The notes under the pieces were generated by a model. The model was not told the origin of the DNA. It did not search any database and saw only the letters and a program-made list of their open reading frames with translations. 63,968 nucleotides of DNA. Origin: CAADGU01 sp964581605. GTDB lineage: Bacteria > Chloroflexota > Anaerolineae > Promineifilales > Promineifilaceae. Below are positions 26,076 through 35,000 of the stretch, piece after piece (position 1 is the first letter of the stretch; each line of letters opens with the position of its first letter). The DNA lies in NCBI GenBank assembly GCA_964581605.1, contig CAZOPF010000023.1:1-63968 (forward strand), read 5' to 3'. The position numbers were made by a program, and so were the translations under genes.

Positions 26076-26175
26076 NNNNNNNNNNNNNNNNNNNNNNNNN
26101 NNNNNNNNNNNNNNNNNNNNNNNNNNNNNNNNNNNNNNNNNNNNNNNNNNNNNNNNNNNNNNNNNNNNNNNNNNN
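26076..26175. other. Assembly gap (100 N) between identical flanks
   Basis: Exactly 100 N. About 54 bases on each side are the same, so the two contig ends may overlap and the gap may be an artefact of a tandem repeat rather than missing unique sequence. Confidence 0.95.
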
Positions 26176-26247
26176 TGGGGTGTTGGGGTGTTGGGGTGGT
26201 GGGGTGAATACTTGAGAACCTGGACACCTAAACACTATAATTCTCCT

Positions 26248-28913
26248 ATGCAATTGATTATGACCCATGAGAATGCTGATTTTGATGCGATTGCTTCGTT
26301 GTTGGCGGCGCGTAAGCTGTATCCGCAGGCGACGCCGTTGTTGCCGCGCCGGGTGAATCGTAATGTAGAGCAATTCCTGACGCTCTATTGGGACGCGCTG
26401 CCTTTTGTACGGCCGTCCGACTGGCACAAGCGTCGGGTTGATCAGGTGCTCCTTGTGGATACCCATGCGCTCAATTCGGTGCGCGGGGTGGTCAAACGGC
26501 CGTCCGTCCTCGTTATTGATCACCACACCGATTATCAGCCACATGAACGGTGGCGTTATCAGGTGGAGCCGGTGGGGGCGACGGTGACCTTGCTGGCCGA
26601 GCAGTTGCAAAGTTCTGGCCTGGCGCTGACGGTGGAGGAGGCCACGCTGTTGCTGATTGGCATTTATGAAGATACCGGCTCGTTGACGTATGACACCACC
26701 ACACCGCGTGATCTGGCAGCGGCGGCCTGGCTGTTGGATCAGGGGGCGGTGCTGGCGGTCGCCCGTCGTTTTTTGAACCTGCCGCTGACGGATAGGCAAT
26801 ATGCGCTGTATGATGCCTTGTTCACGGCCGTAACCTGGCACGAGTTCGCCGGCCAGTCGGTGGCCATTACCGGGGCCGTTGCGCCAGATGATTTTGACGA
26901 GGAAATCTCTGGTATCGCCCACCGCCTGCGTGAGGCACTGACCCCGGCCGCGCTGTTTATGCTGGTGCAGATGCAGCGAGATGTGCAGATGGTGGCTCGT
27001 AGCGCAGGTGATAAAGTGGATGTGGCCGTGGTGGCGAAAGCGTTGGGCGGTGGCGGGCACAGCCGGGCGGCGGCGGCACGGGTGGCGGGGAAATCGCTGA
27101 CGGCCGTGATTGCCGACATTTTGCGCATACTGCCACAGGCCGTGAAGCCGTTGGCACGGGTAGCCGAGTTGATGTCGTTTGGCGTGCAAACAGTGCAACC
27201 AACGGTCACAGTGGCGGAAGCGGCGGAGGTGATTCGCCGCTTTGGGTATGAAGGGTATCCGGTGTTGGACCCGGAGAGCAAACAGGTAGTGGGACTGCTG
27301 ACGCGGCGGGCTGTTGACCGGGCACTCAGCCACAATATGAGCAATTTACCCATTAGCCGGATTATGAAAACGGGAATGGTGACGGTACGGCCGTCGGACT
27401 CCATTGACCATCTGCAAAAATTGATGTTGAGCGAGGGATGGGGGCAAATTCCGGTATTGGCTGAGGGAGAGCCGGGAATCAACGGCATCCCCATTGGCAT
27501 TGTCACACGGACGGATTTACTTAACTACCTGTTCAAGCCCGGCCCGCGTATGGCTGAACCGGACATGCGCCAGTTGCTCATGGAAAAGCTGCCGCCGCCA
27601 TTATGGGCACTGGTCTGCACGGTGGGCGAAGTGGCGGCCGAATTGGGGCAACCCCTTTATTTTGTGGGCGGCATTGTGCGCGACTTGCTGCTGGGCCAAT
27701 CGCCCACCGACCTGGATATGGTGGTAGAAGGAGACGCCATTCGGCTGGCGCGGCAGCTTGAACGGACGATGGGTGGCGAGGTTCACACGCACGGCCGTTT
27801 TGGTACGGCGAAATGGATGCTGGACACGGCCGTGTGGAGTGCCGTGGAGCAGCGGGGCGGCGCAGCGGCGGAGTGGAAGAGTGGCACAGGCCACCTCATC
27901 ACCTCATCACTTCATCACCGGAACACCCCATCATCCATAGATTTTGTCACGGCACGCACGGAATTTTATACAGAGCCTTCGGCGCTGCCAGAGGTGACAC
28001 ATGGTTCTATTAAGCTGGATTTGCACCGACGTGATTTCTCCATCAATACATTGGCGGTGCGGCTGGATGGCGCATTTTTGGGGCAGTTGCTCGATTTTTA
28101 TGGTGGGCAGCGCGACCTGGCCCAAGGGATCATCCGCGTCTTACACAGCCTGAGTTTTGTGGATGATCCCACGCGCATTTTGCGGGCGGTGCGGCTGGAG
28201 CAGCGGTTGGGGTTTCACATCGAAGAGCGTACGGCCGAGTTGATTGCTACCGCCCTCCCCCTGCTGGACAGAGTGTCTGGCTCTCGGATTCGCCATGAGT
28301 TTGAACTGGCTTTCCGTGAAGAGAATCCGGCGCTGGTGATGAATCGGCTGGGGGATTTAGATGTACTGCGCCAGTTGCATCCAGCATTGTCCTGGGCAGA
28401 GGCGGATGGAGCAGCGTTTGGGCGGTTACGGCCGTTGCTGGCCGACCCGTTCTGGCGCATTTTCCAGGAAGATGAAACGCCCGCCTTCCTTTACTTTGCA
28501 CTCTGGGTAACGTCGCTGCCCGCACAGGTACAAATGGCGTTGATGGATCGGCTGCGGGTGCGCAAGCTGACGCGGGCCGATGTGCAGGCATGTGACCAGG
28601 CGTTGGCGGTATTGGCCCAACTGCCGCCTGACGCGCCCCCCAGCCAGGTGGAAAAAGGGTTGCGGCCGTACCGTCCTCGCGTGCTGCTAGTCATACGTGC
28701 TTTGCTGACTGACGAACGGCTGATTGTGCTTTTGGAGCGGTATGTGCGTGAGTGGCGGGGGGTGAAAACGGCCGTGACCGGCAATGACTTACGCGCCCTG
28801 GGACTCAAACCCGGCCCCCATTTTGGCGCAATTTTGGACGAACTGCTGGCGGCACGGCTGGACGGCCGTGTGGCTGATGAGGTGGGTGAACGGGTGTTGT
28901 TGGCCGATCTGGT
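26248..28913 (+). CDS. DHH-CBS-poly(A)/CCA polymerase-like protein (3' end lost in gap)
   Basis: At least 888 residues are visible. The order is a DHH phosphoesterase module (ENADFDAIAS, VDTHAL, VIDHHTDY), then a DHHA1 module with GGGGHSRAAAARV (near residue 270). Two CBS domains follow (about 310-430), then a nucleotidyltransferase (GGIVRDLLLGQSPTDLDMVV, RRDFSINTLAV) with the RNA-binding C-terminal region. This is the architecture of the A-adding half of split CCA enzymes (Aquifex type), which act on tRNA 3' ends. I start at the ATG at 26248. An in-frame repeat insertion (GHLITSSLHHRNTPSS) lies at 27889-27937. Confidence 0.9.
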
Positions 28914-29013
28914 NNNNNNNNNNNNNNNNNNNNNNNNNNNNNNNNNNNNNNNNNNNNNNNNNNNNNNNNNNNNNNNNNNNNNNNNNNNNNNNNNNNNNNN
29001 NNNNNNNNNNNNN
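28914..29013. other. Assembly gap (100 N)
   Basis: Exactly 100 N. It hides the stop codon of the poly(A)-polymerase-like gene; the open frame after the gap is not trustworthy. Confidence 0.99.
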
Positions 29014-29040
29014 TTCATTCGGCGGCGTTGGCTTTGTCAA

Positions 29041-29685
29041 TTACTGTTTACTGTTCACGGCTAACTTCACTTCCAGTGCCTTCAGTGCATTCTCCAGGTC
29101 AGACTGGCGCAGGCTGGTGGTTACATCACCGCGAGTGCGTTCCAGGACAGCGCGTACCGCATCGGTGCGGCGGCGCAGCCCGCCGGTAATGCTGTCGTTG
29201 AAGTCAAAGGTGACCAGCAGGCTGTAAATCTGATCCATCTCATCCAGCAGCCGTTCAGCTTCGTCGCTGTGGCCATGGCGGATGATGTCCAGGATGCGGC
29301 GGCGTAGTTCGGTGGCCGCTTCGGCCAGCCCGTTGAGCCAGGTCGCGCCATCGGCAGCCAATGCTTCCGGGGCGGGCAGCGGCCGGTTGCGCACCAGGGC
29401 ATAGGTGAGGTGTGCTTCCACAAACTCCTTCACAGCATCCTGGGTATAGCCGGCGTAGTAAAGGCTGGGGTACGGCCGTACACAATCCGTCAGCGCGTTT
29501 GTGGCTATCTGTGCCTCAGCAATCAGGCTTTCCGCCTTCTCCCACTCCTCCCGGTGAATAGCGCGAATGGCGCGGGCACACATGCTGATGAGCTGCCGCG
29601 ACTGTTCATACGCCTGGTTACGGGCATCATTCATCTGCTCCATTTCCTGGCGAATACTGTCGGCAATTGTCTCGAGTTGATCCAT
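29041..29685 (-). CDS. Translin family protein
   Basis: The 214-residue, mostly helical protein resembles translin: an N-terminal helix with EQSRQLISMCARAIRAIHRE, the segment FVEAHLTYALVRNRPLPAPE, then AATELRRRILDIIRHGHSDEAE and YSLLVTFDFNDSITGGLRRRTDAVR. Eukaryotic translin binds RNA and single-stranded DNA and with TRAX forms an RNA-processing nuclease; archaeal and bacterial relatives are little studied. It is the last gene of a four-gene minus-strand unit, starting 11 bases after the regulator stop. Its final residues and stop come from an ACAGTAAACAGTAA repeat. Function in this operon is inference. Confidence 0.85.
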   Translation of the reverse strand: MDQLETIADSIRQEMEQMNDARNQAYEQSRQLISMCARAIRAIHREEWEKAESLIAEAQIATNALTDCVRPYPSLYYAGYTQDAVKEFVEAHLTYALVRNRPLPAPEALAADGATWLNGLAEAATELRRRILDIIRHGHSDEAERLLDEMDQIYSLLVTFDFNDSITGGLRRRTDAVRAVLERTRGDVTTSLRQSDLENALKALEVKLAVNSKQ

Positions 29686-29696
29686 ATCGTAAGTCC

Positions 29697-31640
29697 CTAT
29701 GAAACATTACCGGAGTTGCCCTCAGGGTAGAGGCGGTAGCCCCGGCCGTGAACGGTAAACAGATAACGCGGATTGCGTGCATCCGGCTCAATTTTGCGGC
29801 GCAGGCGGCTCATGGCGCTGTTCAGGCGGCTTTGTTCCGGGTCCAGGTAATCATATGTTTCCTGCAATCCTTTTTCCACAATATCGTGCCGTTCACACAG
29901 TTGGCCGGCGTGGGCCACCAGATAAGCCATGATGTCATACTCCTGGGCAGTCAGCTCAATCTGTTTCCCTTCCACCCAGACAGATTTATTGGCATCATCC
30001 AACCATAACCCCGGCTCGCCGGTATGAACGGGGACGGTGGTAAATTGTTCAGTGAGCACGGCCGCAGCCAACACCACATGCACCCATCCGGCCAACAGGT
30101 AGTTGGGATAAAACTGTTGCGGCGAATAGGCCAGCAGGCGCGACGCCAGACAAAGACAAACTATTTCGCGGTAAGCCTGCCAATCACAACCAGCCCGCTG
30201 CATCGCTGCCTGCCTTATATGGCTGACCAGATTGATTGTTTCTGCGGCCGCTGCGCCTAAACCATCTATTTCAATGGGGTCATTCAGCAAGGCAGGCTGC
30301 CATAGCCGCTGCTGCATCGCGTGGGCCTGGGCTGGTTCCTTGGGCTGGAATAAATCGTGGGTGACGGCCGTTTCCAATGTGACAAAATCTATCACCAACG
30401 GTGCCCAATCCACATGGGCAAAGTCAAGCAGCCAGACCTGTTGTTTGCCGTCTATGAGCAGGGTATCGGCCGTCACCCGGCCGTGCGTAATGCCCCAGGT
30501 CACTTTGCCTTTCAGGGCAAAGTCGGCCGTCTCCCACCACAACGCCGGGTGGGGAAGCATTATGATTTCTTCCGCCGCCTGTAGTTGCAGTGTGGTGGCG
30601 GTGGCGGTGAAGCGCCCGGATTGGGCAGCCAATGCCGAAACGGCATGGCGAATGAGGGCGGCCACTTCAGGGGCAGCGGGTAGTTGAAGCCACCGTTGGG
30701 CAAAGATAAGCAGGTTGCCTTCTGGCTGGGCAACGGCCGTTTCGTGCCAGGCGGCCAGGTTTTGGGCATAAAGGGTGTGGATGACGGCCGCTAATTCGGC
30801 AAGGGAGCGGTTCTGGCTGAAGGAACGGAAGGTCTGGCTGGCCGGCAGATCATCCCCCATGAAGGTATAAGCGATAGCGGCAAAACGGGATGTTTCGGCC
30901 GTGTGCAGCTTGCCGATATTTTTAACGCCAAAGCGGTGGGGCACCAATTTTTCATATTGGTGATTTTCCGTTTGCACGGCCGTCAGGGTGCCACAAGAGA
31001 CCAGATGGCGCGATTCCACCCCTTGGGCAGTGAACGCATAAACAGGCAAAACAACATGCGTGGGCACGATGGTGAATGGGGCGCCAATGGTGATTTGAAC
31101 GTAGTCATAAAACAGTTTGCGGAACAAATCTTCCAGTTCGGCCGCCCGTTCGGGCAGTTCGGCCGGGCTGGTTTCAGGGGCGAAAAAGTGCGCCATTTGC
31201 CAAAAACCGGGCATAGCCTGCCAGTGAATGGTTAACTGCCAGTTGATGCGCACATAGTGGGCCAATGCCTGCTGCACGGCCGTCAACAAATCATCCAGTG
31301 ACGTTTCTGGCTTGGTGAGATATTCAACGGCCGGAGGCATTGCTCCTTTGAGCGATTGCACCGCACCACGCAGGCTGGGCCAGGCAGTCAGGATGATTTT
31401 GGGCACGGCCGGCGCTTCCGTGCGGGCGATGTTGTAACCACTCATATCTTTTTCATCCTCTTCCCGCTCCAGGCGCATATCCAACACAGCCAGGTGGATG
31501 CGGCGCTGGCGCAGCGCCAGCCGCGCTTCTTCGGCATTGGTGGCCGTGATAACCTGGTACCCGGCCATGTGGAAAAATTCGCTATAAAGTTCCAGTGATT
31601 CGGGCACATTATCCGCCCATAATAAGCAAAAGTGGTTCAT
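29697..31640 (-). CDS. Receiver - kinase-like (APH fold) - winged-helix response regulator
   Basis: The 647-residue protein has three parts. The N-terminal receiver (about 1-130) carries the phosphoacceptor Asp in LAVLDMRL, Thr in IILTAWP and Lys in YLTKPE. The middle (about 160-500) looks like an aminoglycoside-phosphotransferase/TCAD9-type kinase fold with THGRVTADTLLIDGKQQVWL followed by LDFAHVDWAPLVIDFVTLE. The catalytic HGD is HGR, so it is probably a pseudokinase. The C-terminus is an OmpR-type winged helix (ELTAQEYDIMAYLVAHAGQL, RLRRKIEPD, LFTVHGRGYRLYP). The start overlaps the upstream receiver gene by ATGA, implying translational coupling. Confidence 0.85.
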   Translation of the reverse strand: MNHFCLLWADNVPESLELYSEFFHMAGYQVITATNAEEARLALRQRRIHLAVLDMRLEREEDEKDMSGYNIARTEAPAVPKIILTAWPSLRGAVQSLKGAMPPAVEYLTKPETSLDDLLTAVQQALAHYVRINWQLTIHWQAMPGFWQMAHFFAPETSPAELPERAAELEDLFRKLFYDYVQITIGAPFTIVPTHVVLPVYAFTAQGVESRHLVSCGTLTAVQTENHQYEKLVPHRFGVKNIGKLHTAETSRFAAIAYTFMGDDLPASQTFRSFSQNRSLAELAAVIHTLYAQNLAAWHETAVAQPEGNLLIFAQRWLQLPAAPEVAALIRHAVSALAAQSGRFTATATTLQLQAAEEIIMLPHPALWWETADFALKGKVTWGITHGRVTADTLLIDGKQQVWLLDFAHVDWAPLVIDFVTLETAVTHDLFQPKEPAQAHAMQQRLWQPALLNDPIEIDGLGAAAAETINLVSHIRQAAMQRAGCDWQAYREIVCLCLASRLLAYSPQQFYPNYLLAGWVHVVLAAAVLTEQFTTVPVHTGEPGLWLDDANKSVWVEGKQIELTAQEYDIMAYLVAHAGQLCERHDIVEKGLQETYDYLDPEQSRLNSAMSRLRRKIEPDARNPRYLFTVHGRGYRLYPEGNSGNVS

Positions 31641-32011
31641 ACGCTGTCCAGTTTCATCGCCTCAGCGCAGGTTTGCCTGATTTGCACAGCATCATACGAG
31701 TGGCGAATGTAATCAGATGCACCAGCCATGAGCACGGCACGGGCATTTTGCCAGGTGGGTGAGGTGGAAGCTACCAGGATGGGCATATCGTTTTGCTGCT
31801 GATGCAGCCGCTCCACCAGTTTTACCACATCTTGGGCAAAACCACTGGCATCTAGCAATAACAAGTGTGGCGGCGAAGCGGCCAGGGCAGGCCAGATGTC
31901 ATCTTCGCCAAACAGTTGCACCTCGCCCAGAGATTGCACAGCGTTGATGACGGCCGTTACCCAGGGTGATGCTGCATTTTGGGTCAGGATAAAAAGACGT
32001 TTCTTCTCCAC
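31637..32011 (-). CDS. Stand-alone receiver-like protein
   Basis: The 124-residue single-domain protein has the receiver fold pattern: an initial strand LFILTQN, a possible phosphoacceptor in HLLLLDASGF, and PILVASTS and AGASDYIRHS at the places of the conserved Thr/Ser and Lys. The acidic pocket after the first strand is missing (NAAS in place of the usual Asp pair) and the conserved Lys is replaced by Arg. It is therefore degenerate and may signal without phosphorylation. It lies 47 bases after the kinase stop and overlaps the next gene by ATGA. Confidence 0.75.
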   Translation of the reverse strand: MEKKRLFILTQNAASPWVTAVINAVQSLGEVQLFGEDDIWPALAASPPHLLLLDASGFAQDVVKLVERLHQQQNDMPILVASTSPTWQNARAVLMAGASDYIRHSYDAVQIRQTCAEAMKLDSV

Positions 32012-32058
32012 AAGGACACTCTTTCAAAAGGTAGCCACGTGATCATGTGAACAAGGGA

Positions 32059-35000
32059 TCACGCGATTACGTTTTCATAGATCGGCAAAGACAACACCAT
32101 CGTCGCTCCCCGGTTGGGGGCATTGCGGGCGTATACATCACCCCCATACGTTTGCATGATCGCCTGCACCATCAGCAGCCCGCGCCCCAGGTGTCCTTCA
32201 CGGCGCGGCCGTTTTAATGACCCCTTGAACAACTCTGGCAGCAGCGCCTCCGGGATACCGGGGCCGGTATCCTGAATCGTAATTTCGATCAAATCTGCAT
32301 TGCATGACGTTTCAATGGTCAACCGTTGCACAGAAGAGTCCCGCATTGCGTCCAGCGCATTATCAATAACCAGATCAAGAGCTAATTGCAGCCATTCGGC
32401 GCTGGCCCAGACCAGGATATTGTCGGTAGCGTCCAGCCGCAGCGTGGGCAGTGACAAGACGGCGTATTTGTCATCTTCCCACAATTGGGCAATACGTTCC
32501 CGAATCAGGTCATTGACAATGATAGGGCTGGCTCCTTCTTCTGATGAAAGTGCCGGGGTAATCGGGCGGCTCATCACACGCTCGGCCAGGTTGTGGATCA
32601 TGGTTAACTTTTGCTTCATGTGGTGGCGGCGGGTTTCATCGGGCACGGCCGAAGCCAGCGCCCCCTTCACCATATCGGCCGCGTTGCGAATGTTAACTGC
32701 ATCGGCCGTAATACTGTGACGCCAGGCATTGCTGGCCATACTCATCCAGGCCAACGCCATATAGGCCCCCACCTTCCCTTTTGTTTCGTACAGCTCTTCC
32801 AGACCACGCATTTTGGCAATAGCTACCCCCGCCTGGGCCGCCAGCGTTTCCAGCGAAGCCACCTGATGCTGCGAAAAATGGCGTGGCTGCGTGCTGTATA
32901 CATGCAGCACAGCAATCACTTTTCCTTCGCTCAAAATCGGCACACCTATGAGCGACCGCCGCCCTTTTTGAATGACGGCCGGGTTCACATTGGTCACATA
33001 AAGCGCATCATACATAAAAACAGGGCGACGAGTGCGCACCACATTGCGCGTAAAACCCCGGCGACGAGCCGAGGTCTGATATTGCCGTATGGGCTGCCCA
33101 GGCGCATCCAGCGTATACGCCGGATCAAATGCTTCTTTCTCCTCGTCCCAATATAAGATACTGCCCGAAGAGGTACGTGTCATTTTCAGAGCTGCTTCCA
33201 ATACCAACTGCATGACTTCGTTCATATTGGCTGCATCTGCCAACGAAACAGAAACATCCACCAGGATATGCGCTTCCCGATAGGTATTGGCATTTTGAAT
33301 GGCGATAGCCGCCTGCGCCGCCAACGCGACCAGGTCCGCTTCATCCTGTTTATCAAATGCGGCAGGCTGTGAATGTTCCACATTGATCACCCCCACCACG
33401 TGCCCTTCAATTTTGATGGGCACGGCCAGTTCGGAAGCAGTTTCTTCGCTAAATATCAGGTAATTGCGGTCTTCGGCCACATTTGCCACCAGTTGGGGCA
33501 TACCTGTAAGAAAGGCACGGCCGGTAATGCCATATCGTTCTGGCTGGCTCAACTCAATGCGGCCCGGCCGTTCGCGCAGGGCCGCCAACGTCTCACGGGG
33601 GTAGGCTGCCTCAAAAGTCAGGTAGCCATCTTCATGTAACAACAAACAGCTAAATTCTGCCTGTGGCCCATGGGAGCCGGTGAGCTTCCACACCTGTTCC
33701 ACCAGGTTGTTGAGGATTTCGTCCAGGTCGAGCGATTCCACAATGGATTTACCGGCGTCATACAAGGCTCGCAGGGTGAAGGTTTGTTGCTCAGCCTGGC
33801 TGTAAAGCTGGGCATTGTGAATGGCATTAGCAATCTGGTTGGTCATCATTTCCAGAGTGGCAATCTGGTCATCTTGCAGGCTGCCCGTCCCCCGGTGCTG
33901 CAAATCTAAAACACCTATCACTTTGTCGCGGACGATGAGGGGGAAGGTGGCTTCGGAGTGGGTATGCTGTAGCAGGGGATTACGCAAGAAGTGTGTGTTT
34001 TGGCTTACGTCATTGACAATCTGGTAACGGCCGTCTCGGGCCACCTGCCCCACCAACCCCTGCTCGCCAACCTTTAACTTATACCCATCACTGACCAACC
34101 GCTGCCCATTTTCAGAAGAGGCTGCACGCATAATCACATGTTCGCCATTTTCATCCATTAAAAAAACGGCCACATGGTAAAAGCCAAAGTCGGTGGCAAT
34201 GGCGTGAACAATCTTTTTGAGTAGTTTTTGTTCGTCCAGTGTGCTGTTGGCATGGCCGGCCACTTGCGAAGCCAGATGCAGCAGGCGCGCCCGGTGAACG
34301 GCCGTGTCATATAACCGGGCATTCTTCATGGCGATTGCCGCCTGCCCTGCCAGCGCCTCCAGCGCATGAATATCTTCCTGGTCAAAGGCCGCGTATTCTG
34401 AATGTTCCACATTGATGATACCCACGACCTCATTTTCCAGGATGATGGGCACCACCAGTTCCGAACGGGTTTCCTTGTGCGAGCGCAAATAATCCGGGTC
34501 AGCATCTACATCGGCCACCAGTTGCGATTGGCCTGTTTTGTAAGCGCGGTGCATGATCCCTGTACGGCCGTGTGGCGCCGCCACCCAGGGCACAAAAGGC
34601 CCCAATGCCTGGCGTGTCTTTTGCAGCTCCTCTCGTGGATACGCCGATACTACCCGTGCGCCAGCCCCATCCTCCACCAGCCAGATGCTTGAATAGCTGA
34701 TCCGCCGCCCGGCATAGCTCACCAGCCGCCAGGACTGCTCGGCAATGCGGCCCCAAATATGCTGCTGGTTCAACGACCCCGTCACAGCCTGCCCGGCCAG
34801 ATAGAGCGCCTGCAAAGCGTCTGTGCGCCGTTGTTTTCGTTCATACAACTGCGCATTGTGAATGGCTACGGCCGCCTGGTTAGCCGATAGTTCAATATGG
34901 CGCAGCTCATCCTCTGTAAAATGATGCGGCTGCCGGTAATTGATGAACAACATGCCCACAGTTTGCGGCCCCATTTGCAACCGGGCAGCCACACAAGCCA

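Larger units (their letters stand above)
25739..26247. other. Intergenic region with GGGGTGTTG repeats and an assembly gap
   Basis: No gene is visible. The left part (to about 25990) is plain AT-richer spacer that should hold the promoter of the membrane protein. From 25998 there are tandem GGGGTGTT units, then GGTGGGGTGAATACTTGAGA and ACCTGGACACCTA, the 100-N gap, and the same series again. Confidence 0.8.

Noticed and set aside
26739..27506. Long minus-strand open frame opposite the DHH/CBS gene
   Set aside because: It is the antisense of well-conserved coding sequence and its product is low-complexity, without recognisable domains.
29014..29064. Continuation of the poly(A)-polymerase frame after the gap
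   Set aside because: The peptide after the gap (FIRRRWLCQLLFTVHG) lacks family similarity and overlaps the translin 3' end.
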